Source of the DNA: Clostridia bacterium
GTDB taxonomy: Bacteria; Bacillota; Clostridia; Christensenellales; Aristaeellaceae
Length of the DNA stretch: 57,736 nt
Reading direction: 5' to 3'
Assembly (NCBI GenBank): GCA_017523615.1
Contig: JAFWWK010000154.1
Coordinates: 1-57,736 of the forward strand
In this document: piece after piece, positions 43,329 through 52,897 of the stretch
Position numbering within the stretch: position 1 is the first letter of the stretch
Layout of the letters: each line of letters begins with the position of its first letter
The notes under the pieces: generated by a model
What the model saw: only the letters and a program-made list of their open reading frames with translations
What the model was told of the DNA's origin: nothing
The model's database searches: none
Translations under genes and position numbers: made by a program

Positions 43329-45914
43329 TCAGGGAGTCAGTTGGTTTCCGCCGGGCAGGACCAGGTTCTCCTCGCCCTTATTCATCTCATCCAGATACCA
43401 GCCGATAAAGTCACGTGCGGCCTGGGTAGCGTGGGCCCCGGCATAACCATTGGGGATGAAGGAGACCACGGCGATCTTCGGGTCGTTCTGCGGCGCCAGG
43501 CAAATGAACCAGGCGTTGTTCTCAAGGTCCAGCTTGATGCCGCCGATGGTCACCTGGCTCGTTCCCGTTTTTCCCATGATCCATTCCGACGCCGTGTATT
43601 TCCAGTTCCTGAAGTATCGGACGGCGGTACCGCCGTCATCGACCACGCCTTCCATCCCGGCGTGGATATACGGAAGATACGGGAGCGCGTCCTCAAGGTA
43701 ATTGAACAGACTGGGTTCCTTGGCGGATAGGATCTCGCCGTCCGGGGATATGATGGAATCGATGATATTGACGTTCCATACGTTGCCCTTCGCCAGGGCT
43801 CCGAGGTAGCGCACCACCGCCACCGGGGTCAGAAGCGTGATGGACTGCCCGATACCTACCTGGATCTCCTGGCTGCCGCCCCATTTGATGGTGTTCAGGT
43901 AGATCCACAGGTCGGACATCAGGGCCCTCTGCATGACCATGGTCCTGCTCATGTTCAGTTCGCTCATCAGTATGGGCCGCGCGTTTGTGACCCAGTAGTC
44001 GGAACCGGTCTCAATGGCCATGTCCATCAGCTGCTTGATGGCCCGATCCAGGCGGGCGGTGTCATACTGGATGCCATAGCTGGCGCCGTAGTTGATCAGG
44101 TGGGTCTTGATGGAGTTGGCCACGATGATGGGCGTGTCGGTCACCTGTTCAGAAAGGCTGACGGTGGTATCGTACAGGTTCTGCTGGTTTCCCACGATGC
44201 TCCTCAGTTCGCCCGGCAGCTCGATCCCCGTCTTGCTGGTCAAGCCCATTTTTGCCGCGTACTTGTACAAAAGCTGGTCCGACGCGTGCTCGCCGTTCTG
44301 ACCGTAAAGGAAACTTGCCAGCGAATAGAAAAAGAAATTGCAGCTGTTGGAAAGGCCCTGGACGATGGTCTGGTCCCTGTGGTTCTGCGGATAATTGGTC
44401 CAGCAGGTAGGGGCTTCATTTTCATTGGTGGTATACACCGTGAACTTGCCGCCGTCACTGATGCGCGTGTCTACGGTGAAGCCCGTCACCGCGCTGTTGG
44501 TCAACGCAGCGAGGCCCGTGCACATTTTGAATATGGATCCGGGCTCAGCGCGGGTCTGTGTGGCATAGTTCATCAGCAGGTTTCTTTCGTCCAGAACGAT
44601 CTCACGGGCGGAGGCGCCTCCGGCGACCATCGCGTTCAGGTCGTAGGTGGGGTACTGAGCCGATGCCAGCAGGTTGCCCGTTTCCACATCCATGACCAGC
44701 AGAACGCCGGTATCCGCCAGCTGGATCGGGTACCGCACCCAGTCGCGGTTCGCGCTCTTTGCGCTGTTCGCCTCAAGCCAGGAACCAGATGACAAGGTAT
44801 CCTCCTGCAGCGTCCTCACAGCGTTCACGTTGGCTGCGATGGCCGTTTCCGCCACCCGCTGCATATTGACGTCCAGGGTCAGTTTGACGGTATTCCCATC
44901 CTGGGGCGCGGTATAGTTCAGGTACCTGGTGATCTTTCCGTTGGAGTCCCGTTCCACCACCCAGCTGCCCTGGCGTTCTTTGATGCAGGCGGTCAGCCAT
45001 GATTCCATGGACCATTCCACGCCGTCCAGGCCGATCTTGTCGTTGAGGGCGTAGCCCTGACCCTGAAGCTCCGAATAGAAACGCGCCGCGTTCTGGATGG
45101 CCCCCGTATAGCCGATGACCGTACAGGCCAGGTTGCCCTGGGGATAAACACGCTTCTCGCCCACCGATATGCTCATGCCCCTGAGGGCCAGGCTGTTGGC
45201 CTCGATGATCGTTACGGCGTCATAAGGGATGTCCTTGGCGATGGTGACCGGGACCGAGTTGAACAGGTTCATCTGCATTTCGTTGTAGACCGCCAGGACC
45301 CTGAGGCTGTCCTCCTCCGAAACCACCGCGACAGCGCGGAGGCTCCCGTCCGGCGAATCGGCCAGACGGTAGCGCTGGCACAGCAGCACATAGCAGTCCT
45401 CCGGGTCGGCGTAGGACGCGCTTGTCAGGTAGTGGTTGGACCGCCACTGGCGTTCGCGGGTGGCCAGAACGCTTTCGGATACGCCGCTGCCGAAGTCCAG
45501 CTCCCACAGGCCCGTTTCCGGATTGTGGACCAAAGGACAGGAGACCGACAATTGACACCCAAACTGGTCCAGGATCTTCAGCACCTCCAGGATCGCCAGA
45601 GTAAACTCCGCGTAGTCCGCGCTGGAGTTCTCGTCGCTGACCCTCTGGAACTGCAGGTCGTAGGAAATCTCCGATTTTGCAAGGATCACAGAGTTGGCGT
45701 CCACGATCATCCCGCGCATACCCTTGACCGGAATGGTCTTGGTGCCCGAGGCATTGGCGCTTTCGGCGTATTCCTCTCCCTTGATGATCTGCAGATTATA
45801 CGCGCCGTACGCCATATAGCCGAAACTGATCAGGACTGCCAGGCCAAAGGCGGCAAAACGTCTCGCTGACCTCTTTTCAGGTGATACGGTTTTTTTCTTT
45901 CCGCGCCTCTTCAA
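43329..45914 (-). CDS. mrdA: class B penicillin-binding protein 2 (elongasome transpeptidase)
   Basis: 861 residues. A short basic cytoplasmic tail, one membrane segment (about 21-43), a dimerisation domain, a long spacer (about 110-300) and the transpeptidase domain. Active-site motifs: SIFK with Ser460, SCN in GLSNSCNFFF, and KTGT in MGKTGTSQ. It cross-links new peptidoglycan with RodA. The start overlaps the mreD stop by four bases. The N-terminal spacer is larger than in E. coli PBP2, as is common in clostridia. Confidence 0.95.
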   Translation of the reverse strand: MKRRGKKKTVSPEKRSARRFAAFGLAVLISFGYMAYGAYNLQIIKGEEYAESANASGTKTIPVKGMRGMIVDANSVILAKSEISYDLQFQRVSDENSSADYAEFTLAILEVLKILDQFGCQLSVSCPLVHNPETGLWELDFGSGVSESVLATRERQWRSNHYLTSASYADPEDCYVLLCQRYRLADSPDGSLRAVAVVSEEDSLRVLAVYNEMQMNLFNSVPVTIAKDIPYDAVTIIEANSLALRGMSISVGEKRVYPQGNLACTVIGYTGAIQNAARFYSELQGQGYALNDKIGLDGVEWSMESWLTACIKERQGSWVVERDSNGKITRYLNYTAPQDGNTVKLTLDVNMQRVAETAIAANVNAVRTLQEDTLSSGSWLEANSAKSANRDWVRYPIQLADTGVLLVMDVETGNLLASAQYPTYDLNAMVAGGASAREIVLDERNLLMNYATQTRAEPGSIFKMCTGLAALTNSAVTGFTVDTRISDGGKFTVYTTNENEAPTCWTNYPQNHRDQTIVQGLSNSCNFFFYSLASFLYGQNGEHASDQLLYKYAAKMGLTSKTGIELPGELRSIVGNQQNLYDTTVSLSEQVTDTPIIVANSIKTHLINYGASYGIQYDTARLDRAIKQLMDMAIETGSDYWVTNARPILMSELNMSRTMVMQRALMSDLWIYLNTIKWGGSQEIQVGIGQSITLLTPVAVVRYLGALAKGNVWNVNIIDSIISPDGEILSAKEPSLFNYLEDALPYLPYIHAGMEGVVDDGGTAVRYFRNWKYTASEWIMGKTGTSQVTIGGIKLDLENNAWFICLAPQNDPKIAVVSFIPNGYAGAHATQAARDFIGWYLDEMNKGEENLVLPGGNQLTP

Positions 45915-46498
45915 GCCGGGCCTCCTTCCTGCACTTCATTCGTCCGTTTTTTGTACATTCCCAGCATAAACCTGACCGGCAGCGCCAGGATCAGCGAAAG
46001 CGCCGCCGTATACAGGGTCTGCAGAAGGGCTCTTGATATATGCGAAATTGTTATGGGGCTGCCGATCAGGTATACGTATCCGAGATTGATGACCTGCATC
46101 GACAGGCACATGCAGAACGCGCTCAGGGGGATCCTCAGAAAGGCGGGAAGATCCTCCTGGCGTTTGTCGGGATGCAGCATCTCCCTCTGCTCCCGCTGGC
46201 GTTCGGTCATGTCGCAGAAAAGCTGGGCCCAGAGCATCGTCAGGAGGGGATAACAGATGATGTAAAGCGAATCCACCATGGAAAGCATGCTCTCCATCAG
46301 GATGCCGATCACGCTGGACGCGATGAACACGCTCTTTTTCCCGCAGGAGACCATGATCACCGCAAGGTAGGCAAACAGCACGGATCCGCTGACGCCCCTG
46401 ACGGTCAGGTGCTGCATGACCGTCGCCTGGATCAGGTAGATCAGGAATGCCCCGGGGATCACCGCCAGGAGCTTTTTGAAAGGATGAATGACTTTCAT
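45911..46498 (-). CDS. mreD: rod-shape determining protein MreD
   Basis: 195 residues with five or six membrane segments and an internal charged loop (about 95-120, MTERQREQREMLHPDKRQ). Sequence is weakly conserved in this family, so the call rests on hydropathy, size and position between mreC and mrdA. The start is TGATG-coupled to the mreC stop (1-nt overlap) and the stop overlaps mrdA by four bases. Confidence 0.9.
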   Translation of the reverse strand: MKVIHPFKKLLAVIPGAFLIYLIQATVMQHLTVRGVSGSVLFAYLAVIMVSCGKKSVFIASSVIGILMESMLSMVDSLYIICYPLLTMLWAQLFCDMTERQREQREMLHPDKRQEDLPAFLRIPLSAFCMCLSMQVINLGYVYLIGSPITISHISRALLQTLYTAALSLILALPVRFMLGMYKKRTNEVQEGGPA

Positions 46499-48078
46499 CA
46501 GGGTTCGTCTTCCTCTACGGTCAGGGTTCCGGGATCAAACGTGGGAACGGGCGTCGGCGTGGGAGTCGGTTCGGGCGTGGGCGACGGAGTCGGCGTACCG
46601 GCGATGCTCTCCGGGGGATTGTAGACCACGGTCTCGGGCACCGGGGTCACATCCGGCCCGGGGGTGGGCGCCGGGGTCGGTTCGGGTATATCCGACGGCC
46701 CGGGCGAAGGTTCCGGTGTCTCCTCCGTCCCGTCAACAGGCATGCCGTCCTCGTTGTTTTTCGGGTATACCGGCGTGGGCCGCGGAGTCTCCAGGGGAAT
46801 CGGCGTCATATCGCCATAGCTGGAGCGCTGCTGGACCGGCTGGGTATACGGAGGACGGTAGCGATAGACCACCACATACTCCAGGTGCTGGAAATCAACG
46901 ATGGGTTCCACCACCACATAGCTTTTGTTGTCGTCCATACCCCGGGTGCTTTCGCGCACGTGTCCGATGGGGATCCCCACGGGAAATTCCACGCCGACGC
47001 CGCTGGTCACCACCAGGTCGCCGGGGCGGGGCAGGCTGTCGTCAGGCAGGTAATACATGCGGCAGTTGGCGGAGCCGTCCGAAAGCGTCCCCTTAAGGCT
47101 TCCCTGGTCGCGGGTATTCTGGACCATGGCCGCCACGGTCGCGTTGCTGTCGATGACGCACAGGACGTTGCAGGTGGTCGACTTTACGTTGTAGGTATAG
47201 CCCACAAGACCTCCGGAAAAAACCACGGCCATATTCTCGGAAACGCCCTGGTTGCTCCCCACGTCGATGGTCAGCACTGAAAAATAGTTCCCGGTATCGT
47301 GCCCGATCACCGACGCGGAAACCGGGTTCATGTCCGTGTTGCGCTTCATTTCGTCCATCAGGTCGTAAAGCTGGTCCAGCTGGTGCTTGTATTCTTCGGC
47401 CATGGCAGCCTCGCTGGCCAGGTCGTCCATTTTCTTGAGCATCTCACCGTATTCGTATTCCAGTTCGCCGCGCACCTTCAGCGTCCGCACATAATCCGCG
47501 ACCGTGTCCACAAAGCCTGAAAACAGCCTCTGCACGGGAGCAACGACCCGGCTCACGACGGACTTGGGCCTTTCCAGCGCCGGGGAACTGATGAAGCTCG
47601 AAAGGGTCATGGCGGCGACGACGATGAACAGAACGATGCACAAAAACCACACCAGGCCCTTCCTCAGGCCGGTGTGCTTTTCATCGTCCCCGTAAAAGGA
47701 CGCGCCGGAGGTGATCCTTTTGCGGCCCTTCCGGGCATCGTCCGGGGCTTTCTTTCCGCCGTTTTTTTTCTTCTGCCCTCCATCCGCGCCGCCTGCGTCT
47801 TTTTCGGCAGGTTTTTCCTGTTGATCCGGGCCTTCCTCTTTGCCGGGTTCCTCATCGTCGTCCGGCATAAACTTGCGCCGGCTCCGGGGCTGTTCGGGCT
47901 TTTCCGCGTCCTCCTCGTCATTGTCCCAGGCGGACCGCCTTTTCCACCCGTCGGCGGGGTCCTCCCCGGCCGTCGCGCCGTCCTTCGGGAGGTCTTCGGT
48001 TTTTTTGTTTTCCTCTTCCCCGGCGTTCTTTTTTTCAGGGCGCCTGTAAAGGGATTCGTCAAATTCTTCCCGTGCCAT
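46498..48078 (-). CDS. mreC: rod-shape determining protein MreC with extended cytoplasmic and C-terminal regions
   Basis: 526 residues, nearly twice usual length. Residues 1-140 are a highly charged, low-complexity cytoplasmic tail rich in Glu, Lys and Pro. A membrane segment (141-161) and a coiled coil (about 195-245, EYGEMLKKMDDLASEAAMAEE) follow. The typical beta-barrel core (about 255-410) has GSNQGVSENMAV, IDSNATVAAMV and GDLVVTSGVG. A Pro/Thr/Glu-rich external tail (about 425-526) comes last. MreC links MreB, MreD and PBP2. The start ATG lies 3 nt after the mreB stop. Confidence 0.93.
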   Translation of the reverse strand: MAREEFDESLYRRPEKKNAGEEENKKTEDLPKDGATAGEDPADGWKRRSAWDNDEEDAEKPEQPRSRRKFMPDDDEEPGKEEGPDQQEKPAEKDAGGADGGQKKKNGGKKAPDDARKGRKRITSGASFYGDDEKHTGLRKGLVWFLCIVLFIVVAAMTLSSFISSPALERPKSVVSRVVAPVQRLFSGFVDTVADYVRTLKVRGELEYEYGEMLKKMDDLASEAAMAEEYKHQLDQLYDLMDEMKRNTDMNPVSASVIGHDTGNYFSVLTIDVGSNQGVSENMAVVFSGGLVGYTYNVKSTTCNVLCVIDSNATVAAMVQNTRDQGSLKGTLSDGSANCRMYYLPDDSLPRPGDLVVTSGVGVEFPVGIPIGHVRESTRGMDDNKSYVVVEPIVDFQHLEYVVVYRYRPPYTQPVQQRSSYGDMTPIPLETPRPTPVYPKNNEDGMPVDGTEETPEPSPGPSDIPEPTPAPTPGPDVTPVPETVVYNPPESIAGTPTPSPTPEPTPTPTPVPTFDPGTLTVEEDEP

Positions 48079-48081
48079 GCC

Positions 48082-49125
48082 TCACTCTTCCTCGTCGTCT
48101 CTGAGAAAACTGGACCTGCCGATGCGGTGGAGCAATTCGATATTATCCGTCAGCTCGCCGACACCCCTGATGGTGCAGGACTCCGAGTTGCGGGCGAGCA
48201 GCACCGGGATGCCCAGTTCGCTTGCGATATACTGATCCAGGCCGAACAGGTTGGCGCCGCCGCCGGTCAGGTGGATCCCGCTCTTCATGATGTCCCCGGC
48301 CAGCTCGGGAGGCGTTTTTTCCAGCACAAAGCGGATCGCGTTGAGGATCGCCTGGATCGGGGGCTGCAGGGCCTCATAGACCATATCGGACCGGAGGACC
48401 ACGTTCCTCGCCAGGCGCGTCACCATCTCGCGCCCGCGCACAGGGCATTCCCTCAGGTCCCTGGTGGGAATGGCGCTGCCCAGGTTCAGCTTGATGTCCT
48501 CGCTGGTCCGGTCTCCGATGAGCACACTGAATTCCTTCTTGACATACGACGCCACGGCTTCGTCCATTTTGATGCCGCCGATCCTGATCGCCCGGGAGAT
48601 CACCACGCCGCCAAGGGAAATGACAGCCACCTCCGTGGTCCCGCCTCCGATATCCACCACCATGGAGCCGACCGGATCAAATACCGGGAGCCCGCATCCC
48701 AGGGCGGCCGCAAAGGGCTTTTCAATCATCTGGAGGTGTCCCTGCCTGATCCCGCTGCCGAAGGCGGCCTGCCTGACGGCGCGGCGTTCGATGGGGGTAA
48801 TGCGGCATGGGACCGTAATGATGGCCCTCGGCTTGATCAGATGGGAAACGCCGATGGCCTTGCGTACAAAATACTGCAGCATATACTGCGCCAGGTCAAA
48901 ATCCCTGATCATGCCGTCGCTCAGAGGGCGCATCGCAGTCAGATCGCCGGCGGTGCGGCCCATCAGCACCAGCGCGTCCTCGCCTATGGCCTTCACCTGA
49001 TGCTTGCCGCCCCTTTCCAGGACCAGAATGGAAGGTTCATCGATCACAATGTCCTTCCCCCGAACATAGATCAGTGTGTTGCTGGTGCCCAGGTCGATCC
49101 CGATATCAGGGGCAATAATGGCCAT
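48082..49125 (-). CDS. mreB: rod-shape determining actin-like protein MreB
   Basis: 347 residues. Actin-fold phosphate motifs: DIGIDLGTSNTLIYV (phosphate 1), VVDIGGGTTEVAVISLGGVV (phosphate 2) and HLTGGGANLFG (adenosine). It forms the membrane-bound filament that guides lateral wall synthesis. The ATG at 49125 has GAGGT upstream. It follows maf by 97 nt on the same strand and heads the mreBCD unit. Mbl paralogues are indistinguishable by eye, but the operon favours mreB. Confidence 0.97.
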   Translation of the reverse strand: MAIIAPDIGIDLGTSNTLIYVRGKDIVIDEPSILVLERGGKHQVKAIGEDALVLMGRTAGDLTAMRPLSDGMIRDFDLAQYMLQYFVRKAIGVSHLIKPRAIITVPCRITPIERRAVRQAAFGSGIRQGHLQMIEKPFAAALGCGLPVFDPVGSMVVDIGGGTTEVAVISLGGVVISRAIRIGGIKMDEAVASYVKKEFSVLIGDRTSEDIKLNLGSAIPTRDLRECPVRGREMVTRLARNVVLRSDMVYEALQPPIQAILNAIRFVLEKTPPELAGDIMKSGIHLTGGGANLFGLDQYIASELGIPVLLARNSESCTIRGVGELTDNIELLHRIGRSSFLRDDEEE

Positions 49126-49222
49126 AATCTATACCTCGCAATCAAAAGCGCGTAATAATCCAGTCGATGCCGTCCCGTTCCGGCTTCCCAGGCCGGATCG
49201 TACAATAAAAAGCCTCGTTCGC

Positions 49223-49798
49223 TCACCGCATCCGGGTAACGGTGAAACCGGGAACAGCGCGCAAAAGCCGCCGGACCAGGGTCGTCGGCAGGCCGATTAT
49301 GTTCGTAACGCTGCCCTCCACCCTTTCAACGTAAACGCCGGCACCTCCCTGCAGGGCATAGGCGCCCGCTTTATCCATCGGTTCACCGGTAGCGATGTAA
49401 TCCCATATCTCTTCGTCTGTAAGCGTGTCAAAAACCACCCGGGAAACCTCGGCGGCGGCCTTCACCCCATCCGGGGAAAACACTGCCACGCCAGTCACCA
49501 CCCGATGGGCCGCCCCTGACAGGGCCCGGAGCATCCCGAAGGCTTCCTCCCGGCTGCGGGGCTTTCCGAGGATGCGCCCGTCATCCAGGCAGACCACCGT
49601 ATCGGCGGCCAGAACGATATCGTCGGGATGAAGGCGGCTTACTGCCTCCCCTTTTTTCATGGCATTGCCCATAGCCACTTCCTCGGGCGACCCGGAAGCG
49701 TCCTCCTCGGCGTCTGATACCGCCGTTTCGAAAGGGATACCCATATATTCAAGCAGTTCCCTGCGTCTTGGCGACGCGGAAGCCAGGTAAAGCTTCAA
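49223..49798 (-). CDS. maf: Maf-family nucleotide pyrophosphatase
   Basis: 191 residues. Hydrolyses non-canonical nucleoside triphosphates (dTTP/UTP type). Motifs: LASASPRRRELL, VLAADTVV, ILGKPRS and the EPMDKAGAYALQG stretch. I chose the TTG at 49798 because AAGGA lies upstream and a promoter -10 at 49846-49851 would start the RNA near 49839. That excludes the GTG at 49840. It lies upstream of mreB, as in B. subtilis and many clostridia. Confidence 0.93.
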   Translation of the reverse strand: MKLYLASASPRRRELLEYMGIPFETAVSDAEEDASGSPEEVAMGNAMKKGEAVSRLHPDDIVLAADTVVCLDDGRILGKPRSREEAFGMLRALSGAAHRVVTGVAVFSPDGVKAAAEVSRVVFDTLTDEEIWDYIATGEPMDKAGAYALQGGAGVYVERVEGSVTNIIGLPTTLVRRLLRAVPGFTVTRMR

Positions 49799-49823
49799 AT
49801 CCGCAGTTCCTTCTTTCCGTTTG

Positions 49824-49851
49824 TGTGTGCCGGGGCACACATTTGATTATA
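49824..49851 (-). promoter_or_regulatory. maf promoter -10 with an immediate 5' hairpin
   Basis: Reverse strand: TATAAT at 49851-49846 with an upstream TG (extended -10) and only a weak -35. The RNA would begin with TGTGTGCC and GGCACACA arms (49841-49824), an 8-bp inverted repeat at its very 5' end. Confidence 0.6.
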
Positions 49852-50007
49852 GCATAGTTTCCCTCACTTCGTACACCCCTTTTCAAGGTAGAATCGGTTC
49901 CATTTTTGTAAAGTTCGCGCCGGGACAGTACCCCGGAGGGAAACCGGCCCGGCGCGGCGTCAGCAATAACATACCAGCGTCTGTTTTCCGCTTTTACCCG
50001 TTTATGA

Positions 50008-52656
50008 TCATTCGGTCCTCAGCGCCGCCACGGGATCCTTTCTTCCGGCGGACGCGGAGGGGATCAGGCCGGAGATGAAGGTCAGCCCCATCGAGATCAG
50101 GATCAGGATCAGCGCGCTTCCAACAGGCAGCACCGCCGTAGCGGATATCCCGGTCAGATTATGCAGAACGATGTTGACAAGAATGTTCAAAAGCAGCGTC
50201 GCACAGATGCCTATCATGCCGCTGACCAGGCCGATGATCATGGTCTCGGCGTTGAACACCCGCCCCACATCCCTTCTGGAAGCCCCGATGGCGCGGAGGA
50301 TACCGATCTCCCGGGTACGCTCCATGACGGAAATATAGGTGATGACGCCGATCATGATGGACGAGACCACCAGGGAAATGGCCACAAATGCGATCAGTAC
50401 ATAGCTGACAGCGTTGACGATGGTGGTCACGCTGGAAAGAAGCAGGCCGATGTAATCAGTGTAGGAAATGGCCCCCTCCTCCCCGGCCTCCTTATTGTAT
50501 TCTGCGATCAGGGCGGCGATCCTTTCCTTGCTTTCAAAATCCCGCGGGTAGATGCTGATGGTCACGGGATCGTCGGGATCGATCACGCCAAGCGTTTTCA
50601 GGTTGCTCTCCAGGGTGGAAGCGGAGGTAAAGGAAATGTCCAGCCCGTACATGGATCCATATTTTTTCGCCATATCGATGATCTGCTCGTCGGACATGTT
50701 CTGGACAAAGGCCCGGTACTGCTCGGGGATCACGGACCTGTCCAGGACGATGTTCCCAGTCTCGGCGGCTTCGGTCCCTTCAAAAGGCAGGCCGCTGAAG
50801 ATATCGACCTCGGGCGAGGCCATCTGGGCGGTAACCGCAGGGCTGGAATTCACAAGTTCGATGGCCTTCTGCTGGAGCGATCCGAGGTAACCGATGCCGC
50901 CGGAGGCGCCGCTCTGTGTCGTCACCGCGTCCTCGCGCGGCTTGAGGATGCCGACGATGCGTATCTCGGGCGAAGACGCGTAGATCCCGGCCATATAGGC
51001 GGCGTCACCGCTCATATCGACCCAGATCCCGCCTTCGTTCTCCCGGTACCGGTAGCTGTCCGGCACCAGGCGGAAGGAAAGGGCCATCAGTTCGTCATAG
51101 CTGTAGCTGGTCTGTTCCACCGTTATCTCGTTCCCTGCCAGGGTCTCCTTGGTCAGGTAAGCGATCTCGCTCTGGTCCCTGAGGCCGAGGGCGTAGAGGG
51201 TGTAATCGGAGATCATGCCCCTTTCGGTCACGATGATGACCGCCTCGTCCCATGAGGAGGGCATCCTTCCCGTAAGCACTTCATACTGCTGATCCATCAA
51301 TTCCCTGTTGTCAAGCAGCTGGGTGAACACGTCCAGGTTGGCCAGGGAGTAGGACATGGACGACAGGCCCATCAGCTCCATGACGCTGTTGTCGCTCCCC
51401 ATCAGCCCCGAAAGGGAGAGCACCTGGCTGGGATTGACCTGGATCCATCCCTGATCTCCGGCGTCACGCCAGATGCTGAGCTGATTGCCGTAGGAATAAC
51501 GGATATCGCTGGTCAAATCCTCAATACCCATCCCGCCCCGGTCCAGGAAAGCCTTGAAGGATTTCAGGTCGTTGTGGGTCATGGTGGCGTTCATCGCGTT
51601 GAGCATCCGGCTCATCACGTCGCCGCTGTATATCCGTCCTTCCTCCCGTTCTGTATTCGCCGCGCCTGCGCGTCCCGCGCTCATGTTCATCATCATGCCG
51701 GTCATGTCCATCTGGCTCGATTCGATCTCCAGGGGATAACCCGACAGCGTGTCCTGCTGCACCCGGTCGATGTACCGGCTGATCCCGGTGGAGATGGAAA
51801 GGATCAGGGCAATGCCAATGATCCCTATAGAGCCGGCAAAGCTGGTCAGGATCGTCCGGCCCTTTTTGGTCATCAGATTCCTGAAGGACAGCCCCAGGGC
51901 GGTCCCGAAGCCCATGGACGGACGCTTTTCCCCTGCCCCGGCGCTGCCGGCCTTCGCCTCCGCGGACAGCTCATCCGCTCCGCAGGGGTCGCTGTCGCTG
52001 ATCACTCTTCCGTCTTCAAGGCGTACGATCCGGGTGGCGTAGGTGTCCGCCAGGTCCGGGTTATGCGTGACCATGATGACCAGCCGGTCCCGGGCCACCT
52101 CTTTGAGGATCTCCATCACCTGGATCCCAGTGGCCGAATCCAGCGCCCCGGTGGGCTCGTCCGCCAGCAGGATCTCCGGGTCATTCACCAGCGCCCTGGC
52201 AATAGCCACCCGCTGCATCTGCCCTCCGCTCAGCTGGTTGGGGCGCTTATTCGTCTGGTCTCCCAACCCCACCCTTTCCAGGGCTTCCCTCGCGCGCGCC
52301 CGCCTTTCGGCTTTTCCGACGCCCGAAAGCGTCAGCGCCAGCTCCACGTTCCCAAGCACCGTCTGATGGGGGATCAGGTGATAGCTCTGGAAAACAAAGC
52401 CGACCCGGTGATTCCTGTAATTGTCCCAGTCCCGCTCCGTAAACTGCTTCGTGGAGCGTCCCTGGACGAGCATATCGCCCGAATCATAATGATCCAGGCC
52501 TCCGATGATATTGAGCAGCGTCGTTTTCCCGCTGCCGCTCTGGCCGAGCACCGCCACAAACTCGTTTTTTCTGAAGGCGATGCTGATGCCCTGCAGCGCC
52601 CGGGCGCTGACACCCGCGGCTTTATAGGTTTTTACGGCATCCCTGATCTCCAGCAT
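50008..52656 (-). CDS. MacB-type ABC transporter, fused ATPase and FtsX-like permease
   Basis: 882 residues. Residues 1-225 are an ABC ATPase: Walker A GQSGSGKT at 38-45, signature LSGGQMQR, Walker [14 protein letters not shown] linker leads to a membrane segment (about 275), a very large external domain (about 300-740) and three C-terminal membrane segments with the FtsX-like motif [14 protein letters not shown]. It belongs to mechanotransmission exporters (lantibiotic, lipoprotein or lipid export). No HlyD partner is adjacent. The ATG at 52656 is chosen because GGAGAG lies upstream; the longer in-frame region runs into the leader. Substrate unknown. Confidence 0.88.
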   Translation of the reverse strand: MLEIRDAVKTYKAAGVSARALQGISIAFRKNEFVAVLGQSGSGKTTLLNIIGGLDHYDSGDMLVQGRSTKQFTERDWDNYRNHRVGFVFQSYHLIPHQTVLGNVELALTLSGVGKAERRARAREALERVGLGDQTNKRPNQLSGGQMQRVAIARALVNDPEILLADEPTGALDSATGIQVMEILKEVARDRLVIMVTHNPDLADTYATRIVRLEDGRVISDSDPCGADELSAEAKAGSAGAGEKRPSMGFGTALGLSFRNLMTKKGRTILTSFAGSIGIIGIALILSISTGISRYIDRVQQDTLSGYPLEIESSQMDMTGMMMNMSAGRAGAANTEREEGRIYSGDVMSRMLNAMNATMTHNDLKSFKAFLDRGGMGIEDLTSDIRYSYGNQLSIWRDAGDQGWIQVNPSQVLSLSGLMGSDNSVMELMGLSSMSYSLANLDVFTQLLDNRELMDQQYEVLTGRMPSSWDEAVIIVTERGMISDYTLYALGLRDQSEIAYLTKETLAGNEITVEQTSYSYDELMALSFRLVPDSYRYRENEGGIWVDMSGDAAYMAGIYASSPEIRIVGILKPREDAVTTQSGASGGIGYLGSLQQKAIELVNSSPAVTAQMASPEVDIFSGLPFEGTEAAETGNIVLDRSVIPEQYRAFVQNMSDEQIIDMAKKYGSMYGLDISFTSASTLESNLKTLGVIDPDDPVTISIYPRDFESKERIAALIAEYNKEAGEEGAISYTDYIGLLLSSVTTIVNAVSYVLIAFVAISLVVSSIMIGVITYISVMERTREIGILRAIGASRRDVGRVFNAETMIIGLVSGMIGICATLLLNILVNIVLHNLTGISATAVLPVGSALILILISMGLTFISGLIPSASAGRKDPVAALRTE

Positions 52657-52693
52657 ATCTTCTCTCCCGTCTCTCCCGCGCGTATATCTCGTC

Positions 52694-52777
52694 CCCGCGG
52701 AGAATAAGTCCGCGGGATCCCGCTTTATCGCGGGCCTCTTCCATATTACCATATTCCTCGCTGAAAATAAGTCCGCG
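52694..52777. repeat. paired direct repeats and hairpins in the leader of the MacB-type gene
   Basis: AATAAGTCCGCG occurs at 52703-52714 and 52766-52777, exactly 63 bp apart. CCCGCGGA/TCCGCGGG (52694-52701, 52709-52716) and CCCGC/GCGGG (52719-52723, 52730-52734) form hairpins. They lie upstream of the MacB-type gene start and near the divergent promoter at 52826. Confidence 0.65.
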
Positions 52778-52825
52778 CGCAAAATAAAAACAAGGCAAAA
52801 GTATGTCAGCCGCCGGAAAATCCGA

Positions 52826-52854
52826 TTGATGTTCTCTGCTGTTTTTGATAGAAT
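52826..52854 (+). promoter_or_regulatory. promoter of the secreted-protein gene
   Basis: TTGATG at 52826-52831, a 17-nt spacer, and TAGAAT at 52849-52854; the start codon is 43 nt downstream. Confidence 0.75.
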
Positions 52855-52897
52855 ATTCGGGAAATCGCATTCATCAACAGAAAGGGGCACAAATCCG

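Noticed and set aside
47674-49155. Plus-strand open frame of 493 codons opposite mreB and mreC
   Set aside because: Antisense of well-recognised MreB; no domains.
49917-49955. GCGCCGGG/CCCGGCGC stem after the MacB-type gene as a terminator
   Set aside because: The stem is perfect but the following tract is not a proper T run in the transcribed direction, so I did not list it.
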